This document shows positions 35,762 to 44,257 of a DNA stretch of 64,000 nt, in pieces; within the stretch, counting starts at the first letter, position 1; each line of letters starts with the position of its first letter. The DNA is from an uncultured Dehalococcoidia bacterium. GTDB lineage: Bacteria > Chloroflexota > Dehalococcoidia > Tepidiformales > Tepidiformaceae. The notes beneath the pieces were generated by a model that worked only from the letters and a program-made list of their open reading frames with translations, had not been told where the DNA came from and made no database searches. The position numbers and the translations under genes were made by a program. The DNA is taken from positions 23,856-87,855 of the forward strand of contig CALLPC010000022.1 in the NCBI GenBank assembly GCA_938015525.1. Reading direction: 5' to 3'.

Positions 35762-35805
35762 GTCTCCATCCCCCAGAGCGGACAGCCGCCGCCAGGAGGC
35801 AGCCC

Positions 35806-37095
35806 ATGAACGACGTCCTCGCGATGATCCTCGCAGGCGGCCAGGGCGACCGCCTCTCCATCCTCTCCGAACAGCGCGCCAAGCCCGCCGTCGTCTTCGG
35901 CGGCACCTACCGCATCATCGATTTCGTCCTCTCCAACTGCGCCAACAGCGATATCTCCAAGCTCGCCGTCCTCACCCAGTACCGCCCCCGCTCCCTCTTC
36001 AACCACCTCGGCGCCGGCCGCCCCTGGGGGTACGACACCCCCGAAGGAGGCATCCAGATCCTCCAGCCCTACCTCGGCAAAGCCGATGCCGACTGGTACC
36101 AGGGCACCGCCGATGCCGTCTACCAGAACCTCTACGTCATCGAAGAATCCCGCGTCCGCGAGGTCCTCATCCTCGCCGGCGACCACATCTACCTCACCTC
36201 CTACCGGAACCTCATCGCCTACCACCGCTCCCAGGGCGCCGATGCCACCGTCGCCGTCTATAGCGTCCCCCGCAGCGAAGCCCACCGCTTCGGCGTCCTC
36301 GACCTCGACTCCACCGGCCGCGTCATCGATTTCCAGGAAAAACCAAAAGAGCCCCGCGGTTCCTGGATCTCCATGGGCATCTACGTCTTCAACAAAGACG
36401 TCCTCGTCGAACAACTCCAGGCCGATGCCGACCTCGGCGAAGCCAGCTCCCACGACTTCGGCAAAGACATCATCCCCCGCATGTTCCAGACCCATCGCGT
36501 CTACGGCTACCAGTACCACGATTACTGGCGTGACGTCGGCACCATCGAATCCTACTGGTCCGCCCACATGGACCTCCTCCAGCCTAACCCCCCGCTCGAC
36601 CTCGAAGACCCCGACCTGAAACTCCGCACTGCCGGCTCCATCCCGCCCCCCGCCCGCTTCGGCCCTGGAGCGCGCGTCACCGAATCCCTCGTCTCCCCCT
36701 CCGCCCGCATCGACGGCGAAGTCTACCGCTCCGTCATCTCCCCCGGCGTCATCATCGAACCCGGCGCCATCGTCCGCGAATCCATCATCCAGCACCGCTG
36801 CATCATCCGCTCCGGCGCCGTCATCGACCGCTCCATCCTCGACAAAGAAGTCACCGTTGGTGCCGGCACCATCGTCGGCACCGGCGACCCCGCCATCCCC
36901 AACGCCGAACGCCCCGACATCGTCAATACCGGCATTACCATCATCGGCAAACGCGCCACCATCCCCGCCGGCCTCCGCATCGGCCGGAACGTCGTCGTTG
37001 GCCCCGGCGTCCACGAAGAACTCACTGAGTACACCGAACTCCCGTCCGGAGCCACCGTCCACCCGGTCCACATCCCCCTCCACCTCTTCGTCTGA
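35806..37095 (+). CDS. glgC: Glucose-1-phosphate adenylyltransferase
   Basis: The 429-residue protein makes ADP-glucose for glycogen. It has the pyrophosphorylase loop MILAGGQGDRLSILSEQRAK followed by PAVVFGGTYRIIDFVLSNCA, the substrate-binding DHIYLTSYRNLIAYH and FQEKPKEPRGSW segments, and a C-terminal left-handed beta helix of hexapeptide repeats (about 300-420). Regulation by glycolytic intermediates is usual in the family. AGGAGG precedes the ATG. The stop TGA shares its last base with the ATG of the DUF2203 gene. Confidence 0.93.
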   Translation: MNDVLAMILAGGQGDRLSILSEQRAKPAVVFGGTYRIIDFVLSNCANSDISKLAVLTQYRPRSLFNHLGAGRPWGYDTPEGGIQILQPYLGKADADWYQGTADAVYQNLYVIEESRVREVLILAGDHIYLTSYRNLIAYHRSQGADATVAVYSVPRSEAHRFGVLDLDSTGRVIDFQEKPKEPRGSWISMGIYVFNKDVLVEQLQADADLGEASSHDFGKDIIPRMFQTHRVYGYQYHDYWRDVGTIESYWSAHMDLLQPNPPLDLEDPDLKLRTAGSIPPPARFGPGARVTESLVSPSARIDGEVYRSVISPGVIIEPGAIVRESIIQHRCIIRSGAVIDRSILDKEVTVGAGTIVGTGDPAIPNAERPDIVNTGITIIGKRATIPAGLRIGRNVVVGPGVHEELTEYTELPSGATVHPVHIPLHLFV

Positions 37096-37502
37096 TGAGC
37101 CCCCCGCCGCGCCTCTTCACCCTCGACGAGGCCCGTGCCCTCCTGCCGTCCGTCATCCCCCTCCTCGAACAGCTCCGCCAGGCCTACCTCGAGCTCCGCG
37201 CCATCGAAGCCGCCCGCGCCGCCGCAGCCCGCGGCGCAACCGCCGATGGTCACGACCTCGCCGCCCCCTTCCCTTCCGGCGAAGAGACCGACCCCGCAGC
37301 GCCCCTGCGCCAGGCAATCCGCACCGCCGTCCAGGCACTCGAACAGCAGGGCATCGAACTCAAAGACCCCGCCCGCGGCCTCATCGATTTTCCCCACCGT
37401 CGCGACGGCCGCATCGTTTACCTCTGCTACCAGCTCGGCGAGTCCACCATCGCCTACTGGCACGAGCTCGAAACCGGTTTCGCCGGCCGCCAGCCCCTCT
37501 GA
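37095..37502 (+). CDS. DUF2203 family protein
   Basis: The 135-residue protein starts PRLFTLDEARALLPSVIPLL and ends VYLCYQLGESTIAYWHELET with GFAGRQPL, the DUF2203 pattern. The N-terminal part is a predicted helical hairpin, the C-terminal part strand-rich. Function is unknown. It overlaps the glgC stop by one base and so is probably translated together with it. Confidence 0.85.
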   Translation: MSPPPRLFTLDEARALLPSVIPLLEQLRQAYLELRAIEAARAAAARGATADGHDLAAPFPSGEETDPAAPLRQAIRTAVQALEQQGIELKDPARGLIDFPHRRDGRIVYLCYQLGESTIAYWHELETGFAGRQPL

Positions 37503-37526
37503 CCCCGTCCCGCCGCCCCCTATAAT
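37499..37526 (+). promoter_or_regulatory. Promoter of the alpha/beta hydrolase gene
   Basis: A perfect TATAAT (37521-37526) with CTGACC (37499-37504) 16 bases upstream, 30 bases before the ATG at 37557, with a GGGAG ribosome-binding site between. Confidence 0.6.
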
Positions 37527-37556
37527 CCCCGCCAACCTCCCCCGGGAGCGCTCGTC

Positions 37557-38405
37557 ATGACCGCCGTCTTCCCCGTCCGCGATATCTTCGTCCACGCCAA
37601 CGGGCTCCGCCATCACCTCCTCGCGCGCGGCGCCCCCGGCGCACCCGTCGTCCTCATGATTCACGGGCTCGCCGGCCAGGCCCATACCTTCGACGCCATC
37701 GCCAACATCCTCGCCGCCCGCTACCACGTCTACTGCCTCGACGTCCGCGGCCGCGGCGAAACCGAATGGGGCCCGCCCGACCAGTACCACATCGATACCT
37801 ACGTCGAAGACCTCGAAGCCGTCCGCGAAGCCCTCGGCCTCCAGCGCTTCGCCCTCGTCGGCACCTCCATGGGCGGCCTCATCACCATGCAGTACGCCCC
37901 CCGCCACCCTGAACGCGTCGCCGCTGCCGTCCTCAATGACATCGGCCCAGAAATCGACCCCGCAGGCCTCCAGCGCATCCTCGCCTACGTCCAGGGCGCC
38001 CCCGAAATGTTCCCCGACCTCAAAGCCGTCGTCCGCTACTACCGCGAACACTACGCACCCATGCTCGCCCACCTCAACGACGACCAGCTCGCCGAATTCG
38101 CCCGCTACAACGTCCGCCGCTCCGATGCCGGCGTCTACGTCTGGAAGATGGACCCCGCCGTCCGCACCGCCGCCCCCAAACCCCCCGCCCTCGACCCGTG
38201 GGACGCCTACCGCGCCATGGAGTGCCCGATCCTCATCATCCGCGGCGCCCAGAGCGACGTCCTCTCCCCCGAAACCGCCCGGAAAATGCTCGAAACCAAC
38301 CCCCGCGCCCGCCTCGTCGAAGTCCCCGGCGTCGGCCATGCCCCCCTCCTCATCGAACCCGAGGCACGCAAAGCCCTCGAATCCTTCCTCGGCGAGCACC
38401 GCTGA
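37557..38405 (+). CDS. Alpha/beta hydrolase
   Basis: The 282-residue protein has the alpha/beta-hydrolase fold: oxyanion element MIHGLAGQAHTF, nucleophile Ser in VGTSMGGLITMQYA, Asp in RGAQSDVLSPET and His in PGVGHAPLLIEPE. GRGETEWGPPDQYHIDTYVE is a typical lid-edge sequence in haloalkane dehalogenase- and enol-lactone hydrolase-like members. The substrate is unknown. It has its own promoter. Confidence 0.9.
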   Translation: MTAVFPVRDIFVHANGLRHHLLARGAPGAPVVLMIHGLAGQAHTFDAIANILAARYHVYCLDVRGRGETEWGPPDQYHIDTYVEDLEAVREALGLQRFALVGTSMGGLITMQYAPRHPERVAAAVLNDIGPEIDPAGLQRILAYVQGAPEMFPDLKAVVRYYREHYAPMLAHLNDDQLAEFARYNVRRSDAGVYVWKMDPAVRTAAPKPPALDPWDAYRAMECPILIIRGAQSDVLSPETARKMLETNPRARLVEVPGVGHAPLLIEPEARKALESFLGEHR

Positions 38406-38417
38406 GCCGCCCGCCCA

Positions 38418-38447
38418 TTGACACGTCGCCCGGCCCCGTCCTACCTT
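38418..38447 (+). promoter_or_regulatory. Promoter of the tryptophan supraoperon
   Basis: TTGACA (38418-38423) is a perfect -35, and TACCTT (38442-38447), 18 bases on, a -10 like the TAGCTT and TAACTT boxes before the SufR-like and XRE genes. The predicted start point near 38454 is the beginning of the T-box. Confidence 0.6.
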
Positions 38448-38451
38448 GATG

Positions 38452-38760
38452 CCCTCAACTGAAGACGAACGGCGACGAACGGGAAGAGTACCCTGCGAAG
38501 CGGGCCCCCAGAGAGCCGGGGCAGCTGAAAACCGGCGGCAGCGCAGCAGGCGAATGGGCCCGGGAGCCCCGCAGCCCAACCCCGAACCACACGGGCAGTA
38601 GGTTGCGGCGGAGTGGCACCGTTATCACAGCCAGGGCCCTCGCGGGCTGCTCCGCCCGCGGCGGCTGAAAAGCGCTCCGCCGGCGCAAGCCGCGGGGAAC
38701 AAAGGTGGCACCGCGAGCGACCCCTCGTCCTTTGGCCGACGAGGGGTCGCTTTGCTTCGC
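38452..38760 (+). promoter_or_regulatory. T-box leader, tryptophan-specific
   Basis: This long leader shows T-box marks in order: the S-turn AGAGTA near 38481, the distal stem I (AGAGAGCCGGGGCAGCTGAA), the specifier codon TGG in GCGAATGGGCC (TGG at 38555-38557), and the conserved GGAACAAAGGTGGCACCGCG (38694-38713) whose TGGC pairs with the uncharged tRNA 3' end. A terminator follows. The TGG specifier agrees with the downstream trp genes and trpS. Uncharged tRNA-Trp would favour readthrough. The leader fills the 398-base gap before trpB2. Confidence 0.9.
38717..38757 (+). terminator. T-box intrinsic terminator
   Basis: GCGACCCCTCGTC (38717-38729) pairs with GACGAGGGGTCGC (38738-38750), a 13-pair stem followed by TTTGCTT. 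The conserved TGGCACC segment lies just before the stem and would form the alternative antiterminator. Confidence 0.85.
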
Positions 38761-38803
38761 AGGTAACACCTGCACCCATCGCACCTGCCGGAGGGCATCA
38801 CCC

Positions 38804-40159
38804 ATGGAAACCCGCAAATTCCTCCTCACCGACGACCGGCTGCCCACCCACTGGTACAACATCGCCGCCGACCTCCCCACGCCGCCGCCCCCGCCGCTCC
38901 ACCCCGCCACCCACCAGCCCATCGGCCCGGAAGCGCTCGCCCCCCTCTTCCCTTTGGAGCTCATCAAACAGGAAGTCAGCACCGAGCGCTACATCGAAAT
39001 CCCCGAGGAAGTCCGCCGGATTTACAGCATCTGGCGGCCCTCCCCCTTGATCCGCGCCACCTTCCTCGAGCAGGCCCTCCAGACGCCCGCCCACATCTAC
39101 TACAAGTACGAAGGCGTCTCCCCCTCCGGCTCCCACAAGCCCAACACCGCCGTCGCCCAGGCCTACTACAACAAGCAGGAAGGCGTGAAGCGCATCGCAA
39201 CTGAAACCGGCGCCGGCCAGTGGGGCTCCTCCCTCGCCTTCGCGTGCCAGCTCTTCGGCATCGAATGCAAGGTCTACATGGTCCGCATCTCCTACAACCA
39301 GAAACCCTACCGCCGTTCCCTCATGCAGGTCTGGGGCGCCACCGTCGTCCCCAGCCCCAGCCCCGATACCGAAGCTGGTCGCAAGATCCTTGCAGAAGAC
39401 CCCGAAAACTCCGGCTCCCTCGGCATCGCCATCTCCGAAGCCGTGGAAGACGCTGCCATGCGCGAAGACACGAAATACTCCCTCGGCAGCGTGCTCAATC
39501 ACGTCCTCCTCCACCAGACCGTCATCGGCCAGGAAGCCATCGCCCAGATGGAGATGGCCGGCGAGTATCCCGACGTCGTCATCGGCTGCGCCGGCGGCGG
39601 CTCCAATGCCGCCGGCCTCATCTTCCCCTTCATGAAAGACCGCCTCGCCGGCAAGACCAGCACCCGCTTCCTCGCCGTTGAACCTGCCTCCTGCCCCTCA
39701 CTCACCAAAGGCGAATACCGCTACGACTTCGGCGACACCGCCGGCCTCACCCCCCTCATGAAGATGTACACCCTCGGCCACACCTTCATGCCCCCTGGCA
39801 TCCACGCCGGCGGACTCCGCTACCACGCCATGGCGCCGCTCATCTGCCACCTCTATGACCAGGGCTACATCGAAGCCCGTGCGTACCCCCAGAACGCCTG
39901 CTTCGAGGCCGCCACCCTCTTCGCCCGCACCGAAGGAATCGTCCCCGCGCCCGAGAGCTCCCACGCCATTCGCGCCGCTATCGACGAAGCCATCCAGGCC
40001 CGCGAAGAAGGCCGCACCCGCGTCATCCTGTTCAACCTCTCCGGCCACGGCCTCCTCGACCTCCAGGCCTACGACGACTACCTCGCCGGCAGGCTCATCG
40101 ATGACTTCTACCCCGAAGAAAAGGTCCGCGAGGCGATGAAGGACCTCCCCGTCATCTAA
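38804..40159 (+). CDS. trpB2: Tryptophan synthase beta-like protein TrpB2
   Basis: The 451-residue PLP enzyme is of the long TrpB2 type: the cofactor Lys in [35 protein letters not shown], the phosphate-binding [16 protein letters not shown], and TrpB2-specific insertions ([20 protein letters not shown]). TrpB2 enzymes make tryptophan from indole and serine without the usual TrpA partner. A conventional trpB lies 9 kb downstream in the same operon. GGAGGG precedes the ATG. It is the first gene after the T-box. Confidence 0.93.
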   Translation: METRKFLLTDDRLPTHWYNIAADLPTPPPPPLHPATHQPIGPEALAPLFPLELIKQEVSTERYIEIPEEVRRIYSIWRPSPLIRATFLEQALQTPAHIYYKYEGVSPSGSHKPNTAVAQAYYNKQEGVKRIATETGAGQWGSSLAFACQLFGIECKVYMVRISYNQKPYRRSLMQVWGATVVPSPSPDTEAGRKILAEDPENSGSLGIAISEAVEDAAMREDTKYSLGSVLNHVLLHQTVIGQEAIAQMEMAGEYPDVVIGCAGGGSNAAGLIFPFMKDRLAGKTSTRFLAVEPASCPSLTKGEYRYDFGDTAGLTPLMKMYTLGHTFMPPGIHAGGLRYHAMAPLICHLYDQGYIEARAYPQNACFEAATLFARTEGIVPAPESSHAIRAAIDEAIQAREEGRTRVILFNLSGHGLLDLQAYDDYLAGRLIDDFYPEEKVREAMKDLPVI

Positions 40160-40205
40160 GCCCGGCCCCGGCTATCCTGAAATCACCACACCGCGGAGTA
40201 CCCCG

Positions 40206-40877
40206 ATGTCGATGCTCACCGTCTCCACCCAGTTCCAGGCCCGCCTCAAGGCCCTCCTCGAGGCGAAATCCATGCTCAAGCACCCCTTCTATATCGAATG
40301 GACGCAGGGCACCCTCCCCATGCACAAGATGCAGGAGTACGCCCGCCAGTACTACCACTTCGAAGCCGCCTTCCCCCGCTACCTCTCCGCCATCCACGCC
40401 CGCACCGACAGCCCCAACATCCGCCAGCTCATCCTCGATAACCTCTGGGACGAAGAGCACGGCGAGCGCAACCACCCCGCCCTCTGGCTCGAATTCGCCC
40501 GCGCCACCGGCGTCGAACCCGATGACGTCGTCAACGCCGAGCTCCGCCCTGAGACCCGGGCACTCATCGATCACTTCCGCGCCATGGCGACCGAAGCCCC
40601 CATCGCCGAGGCCCTCGGCACCCTCTTCGCCTACGAAGGCCAGGTCCCCGGCATCGCCTGGCAGAAAATCAAAGGCCTCACCGAGTTCTACGGCTTCGAA
40701 CCGAAGCAGTTCGAATTCTTCTCCGTCCACCTCGTCGCCGATATCGCGCACTCGAGCGCCGAGATGGAGGCCATCGCCGAGGCCTGCACCGATGAAGACG
40801 CCGTCATCCGCGCCGTCGACACCGCCTGCGACCGCCTCCTCGCCTTCCTCGACGGCTGCTACGCGGCCGCTGCCTGA
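40206..40877 (+). CDS. CADD/PqqC-like heme-oxygenase-fold protein, candidate 4-aminobenzoate synthase
   Basis: The 223-residue protein closely resembles the chlamydial CADD protein, which builds 4-aminobenzoate from its own tyrosine at a dinuclear metal centre. All six metal ligands appear conserved: Glu83 and His90 (DEEHGERNHPALW), Glu144 (FAYEGQVPG), and His175, Asp179 and His182 (HLVADIAHS). So do the positions of the sacrificial Tyr (Tyr29, HPFY), a second Tyr (Tyr45) and the amine-donor Lys (Lys154, WQKIKGLTEF). The alignment is from memory. Its place after trpB2 in a chorismate-related operon fits folate-precursor supply. GGAG precedes the ATG. Confidence 0.85.
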   Translation: MSMLTVSTQFQARLKALLEAKSMLKHPFYIEWTQGTLPMHKMQEYARQYYHFEAAFPRYLSAIHARTDSPNIRQLILDNLWDEEHGERNHPALWLEFARATGVEPDDVVNAELRPETRALIDHFRAMATEAPIAEALGTLFAYEGQVPGIAWQKIKGLTEFYGFEPKQFEFFSVHLVADIAHSSAEMEAIAEACTDEDAVIRAVDTACDRLLAFLDGCYAAAA

Positions 40878-40878
40878 T

Positions 40879-41337
40879 ATGCCCGGCACCGACCATACCG
40901 AAATCGAGGCGTGGAACACCGCCATTCGCCTCGCCGCGTCCATCGGCCGGCTCAAGATCGCTTCGAACCTCCGCGCCTCGCAGGAGGCGCAGGACCGCGC
41001 CTTCCAGGCCGCGGGCGACGCCGCTGCCCGCCTCGCTGAGGCCGGGTCCCGCGAAGGGCAGGCCCAGGCCGCCCTCCTCCGCGAAGCCCGCGGCGCCCTC
41101 GCAGCCTGCCGCTCCTGGATCCACGTCCTCGCCGCCCTCACCAACGAACCCGAGACCGTCTTCTCCGCCGAGCTCGACCTCATCGACCAGGCCGGGAAGC
41201 AGATCAACGCCTTCCTCCGCGCCGCCGAGCGCGCCGCCGGCCCCGGCCCTGCCCCGGGCCGCACCCCGGCCGCCCCGCGGCCGGCTCCGCCCGCCCCCGG
41301 CCGCGGCCCCGGCCGCCTCCAGGGAGGCCCGAGGTGA
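40879..41337 (+). CDS. Four-helix-bundle-like protein
   Basis: The 152-residue protein reads AWNTAIRLAASIGRLKIASN, then NLRASQEAQDRAFQAAGDAA, ARGALAACRSWIHVLAALTN and a last helix AELDLIDQAGKQINAFLRAA, the spacing of the S23/avd-like four-helix-bundle family, followed by a Pro/Gly/Ala/Arg tail of about 30 residues. Function is unknown. It starts one base after the upstream stop codon and overlaps the trpS GTG by 4 bases. The resemblance is moderate. Confidence 0.65.
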   Translation: MPGTDHTEIEAWNTAIRLAASIGRLKIASNLRASQEAQDRAFQAAGDAAARLAEAGSREGQAQAALLREARGALAACRSWIHVLAALTNEPETVFSAELDLIDQAGKQINAFLRAAERAAGPGPAPGRTPAAPRPAPPAPGRGPGRLQGGPR

Positions 41338-42359
41338 CCGCCCGCAAACGCATCCTCACCGGCATCCGCCCGACCGGCCCCCTCCACCTCGGGCACTACG
41401 CCGGCGCCCTCGAAACCTGGGTCCGCCTCCAGCACGACTACGAGTGCTACTTCCTCATCGCCGATTACCAGGTCTCCGACTACGCCGACGATATCCCCCG
41501 CGTCCGCGAAGCCGTCTGGGAAGTCGCCCTCGACTGGCTCGCCGTCGGCCTCGACCCCGAAAACTCCGCCTTCGTCATCGAATCCCTCGTCCCCGAGCAC
41601 GCCGAGCTCACCACCCTCCTCGGCTGGTTCCTCCCCGTCTCCATGCTCGAGCGCAACCCCACCCTCAAATCCGAAATGGCCGCCATGGAGAACCCCGAAG
41701 ACGGCTCCACCGAGCGCAAATCCGTCCCCGTCGCCTTCTACACCTACCCCGTCATGCAGGTGGCAAACATCCTCATGCCCCGCGCTCACCTCGTCCCCGT
41801 CGGCGAGGACCAGCTCCCCCACATCGAACTCACCCGCGAAACCGCCCGCCGCTTCAACCGCCGCTTCAAAGAAGTCTTCCCCGAACCCGAAGCCCTCGTC
41901 GGCCGCGTCCCCCGCCTCGTCGGCCTCGATGGCAACGCCAAGATGAGCAAATCCCGCGGCAACACCATCGACCTCAAGGACGACGCCGAGACCGTCGCCC
42001 GCAAAATCCGCAGCATGTACGGCGGCCCGCCGCGCGGCGCCAACGAACCCGGGCGCTGCGACGAAAACCCCATCTTCCTCTACCTGCGCGCCTTCGACCC
42101 TGACACTGAAGGCCTCCGCCAGCTCGAACACGACTACGAAACCCGCGGCGTCCCTAACCAGGTCCTCAAAGACCGCCTCACCAGGGCCCTCAACGACCTC
42201 CTCGACCCCTTCCGCGAGCGCCGCGCCTACTACCAGGCCCGCATGCGCCTCGTCCGCGACGCCCTCGCCTCTGGCTCCGAACGCATGCGCCGCATCGCCC
42301 GCGAAACCATGGACATGGTCCACGACGCCCTCGACCTCAACTACCTCGAGAAATACTGA
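41334..42359 (+). CDS. trpS: Tryptophanyl-tRNA synthetase
   Basis: The 341-residue class I synthetase shows the HIGH-type motif in GIRPTGPLHLGHYAGALETW and the KMSKS motif as KMSKSRGNTIDLKDD. It charges tRNA-Trp, the ligand sensed by the T-box, so the operon responds to its own product. The GTG overlaps the preceding TGA (GTGA). Confidence 0.96.
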   Translation: MTARKRILTGIRPTGPLHLGHYAGALETWVRLQHDYECYFLIADYQVSDYADDIPRVREAVWEVALDWLAVGLDPENSAFVIESLVPEHAELTTLLGWFLPVSMLERNPTLKSEMAAMENPEDGSTERKSVPVAFYTYPVMQVANILMPRAHLVPVGEDQLPHIELTRETARRFNRRFKEVFPEPEALVGRVPRLVGLDGNAKMSKSRGNTIDLKDDAETVARKIRSMYGGPPRGANEPGRCDENPIFLYLRAFDPDTEGLRQLEHDYETRGVPNQVLKDRLTRALNDLLDPFRERRAYYQARMRLVRDALASGSERMRRIARETMDMVHDALDLNYLEKY

Positions 42360-43846
42360 TGCTTCGCCCGACCCTCGAAGAGGTCCGCCAGCTCGCCCAA
42401 TCCGGCCAGGGCAACCTCGTCGCCGTCTACCGCGAGGTCACCGCCGACCTCGAAACACCCGTCTCCGCCTACCTCAAGGTCGCGACCGGGCCCTACAGCT
42501 TCCTCCTCGAATCCGTCGAAGGCGGCGAGCGCCTCGCCCGCTATTCCTTCATCGGCACCGAGCCCTACCGCGTCCTCCGCACCGGGCCCGGCCGCGAATG
42601 GGAAGGCGACCCCCTCGTCCCCGTCGAACAGGAGCTCGCCCGCTTCCGCCAGGTCATGACCCCGGGCATCCCCGCCTTCACCGGCGGCGCCATCGGCTAC
42701 GTCGCCTACGACGCCGTCCGTCACTTCGAACCGCGTGTCCGCCCGCCCGAGACCGACGAACTCGGCATTCCCGAGGCCATGTGGCTCTTCACCGACGCCA
42801 TGGTCGTCTTCGACCACCTGCGCCACACCATCAAGGTCATCGCCCACTGCCGCCTCGATGGCGATGTCGACGCCGCCTACCGCCAGGCCGCATTCCAGAT
42901 TGACGCCATCGTCGAACGCCTGAACACCCCCACCCTCCGCCTTCCCCACCAGGACATCGCCGCCGTCCTCCGCACCAACGGCCAGGCCGAATCCAACGTC
43001 GGCCGCGAAGGCTACGAGCTCATGGTCGACAGGATCCGCCAGTACATCATCGCCGGCGACTGCATCCAGGTCGTCCCCTCCCAGCGCCTCCGCCGCCCGA
43101 CCGCCGTCCACCCCTTCAACGTCTACCGCCAGCTCCGCACCATCAATCCCTCCCCCTACATGTTCTACCTCGACCTCGGCGACTTCCAGGTCGTCGGCGC
43201 TTCCCCCGAGCTCCTCGTCCGCGTCGAAGACGGCCTGGTCACCACCCACCCTATCGCTGGCACGCGCCCCCGCGGCGCCACCCCCGAAGAGGACGAACGC
43301 CTCGCCGCCGACCTCCTCGCCGACGAAAAGGAGCGCGCGGAACACATCATGCTCGTCGACCTCGGCCGCAACGATATCGGCCGTGTCGCCCGCCCGGGCA
43401 CCGTCCGCGTCGACAGCCTGATGCACATCGAGAAGTACTCCCACGTCATGCACATCGTCTCCAACGTCTCCGGCCGGCTCGCCGACGACAAAACCCCCTT
43501 CGATGCCTTCCGCTCCGTCTTCCCCGCCGGCACCCTCTCCGGCGCACCAAAGGTCCGCGCCATGGAGATCATCGCCGAACTCGAACCCAGCCGCCGCGGC
43601 ATCTACGGCGGCGCCGTCGGCTACGCCTCCTTCGCCGGCAGCCTCGATACCTGCATCGCCATCCGCACCATGGTCGTGAAAGACGGCGTCGCCTACCTCC
43701 AGGCCGGCGGCGGCATCGTCTACGACTCCGTCCCCGAGACCGAATACTTCGAAACCGTCAACAAGATGCGTGCCCTCATGCGCGCGATCGACCAGGCCGA
43801 AATCGCCGCCGCCGAACTCAAGACCGGCAGCATCGGCTACGGCTGA
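42359..43846 (+). CDS. trpE: Anthranilate synthase component I
   Basis: The 495-residue protein makes anthranilate from chorismate with ammonia from TrpG. It has the N-terminal tryptophan-binding region (TGPYSFLLESVEGGERLARY), the chorismate-binding core (NPSPYMFYLDLGDFQVVGAS, HPIAGTRPRG, SHVMHIVSNVSG, FPAGTLSGAPKVRAMEIIAE) and AGGGIVYDSVPETEYFETVN. Feedback by tryptophan is expected. The ATG shares a base with the trpS stop. It could also supply aminodeoxychorismate only if its specificity differed, for which there is no sign. Confidence 0.96.
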   Translation: MLRPTLEEVRQLAQSGQGNLVAVYREVTADLETPVSAYLKVATGPYSFLLESVEGGERLARYSFIGTEPYRVLRTGPGREWEGDPLVPVEQELARFRQVMTPGIPAFTGGAIGYVAYDAVRHFEPRVRPPETDELGIPEAMWLFTDAMVVFDHLRHTIKVIAHCRLDGDVDAAYRQAAFQIDAIVERLNTPTLRLPHQDIAAVLRTNGQAESNVGREGYELMVDRIRQYIIAGDCIQVVPSQRLRRPTAVHPFNVYRQLRTINPSPYMFYLDLGDFQVVGASPELLVRVEDGLVTTHPIAGTRPRGATPEEDERLAADLLADEKERAEHIMLVDLGRNDIGRVARPGTVRVDSLMHIEKYSHVMHIVSNVSGRLADDKTPFDAFRSVFPAGTLSGAPKVRAMEIIAELEPSRRGIYGGAVGYASFAGSLDTCIAIRTMVVKDGVAYLQAGGGIVYDSVPETEYFETVNKMRALMRAIDQAEIAAAELKTGSIGYG

Positions 43847-43864
43847 CCTCCCCGGGGGCATCCC

Positions 43865-44257
43865 ATGACTGACCGTCGCCCCGACCGCGTCTACGGCATC
43901 CTCGTCCGGCCCGGCGAGGTCTTCCTCCGCGACGTCCGCGGCACGCTCGGCCTCCCCGGCGGCGTCTTCCGGCCCCTCGCCGAAGACCGCAAAATCGAAC
44001 TCCGCGCGCATCTCTGGGACCAGCTCGGCATCCACGCCTCCGCCATCTGGGCGCAAGGCGCTTTCGACTACCGCGACCCCGCCGAAGACCGGCCCTGGTT
44101 CTCCGGCTTCTACACCGTCTGGGAGTGGCATCCCGACCCCCAACCGGGGGCCGGCCGGTGGCTCCGCCGCGACGAAGTCCTCACCGCCGGCCTCTGCCCC
44201 TCCCTTCGCATCCTCCTCCTCTCCGTACTCGATACGATCGCCATCAGGACCACATGA
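43865..44257 (+). CDS. Degenerate NUDIX-fold protein
   Basis: The 130-residue protein has NUDIX-like features (GILVRPGEVFLRDVRGTLGL then PGGVFRPLAEDRKIELRAHL, LGIHASAIWAQGAF, FYTVWEW), but the catalytic RExxEE of the Nudix box reads AHLWDQ. It is therefore probably not a hydrolase of the usual kind. The last bases overlap the next gene, a second degenerate NUDIX protein. Role in the operon unknown; a ligand-binding function is possible. Confidence 0.7.
   Translation: MTDRRPDRVYGILVRPGEVFLRDVRGTLGLPGGVFRPLAEDRKIELRAHLWDQLGIHASAIWAQGAFDYRDPAEDRPWFSGFYTVWEWHPDPQPGAGRWLRRDEVLTAGLCPSLRILLLSVLDTIAIRTT

Noticed and set aside
40152..42323. 723-codon - strand open frame opposite the CADD-like gene and trpS
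   Set aside because: Antisense shadow of conserved genes with no recognisable domain.
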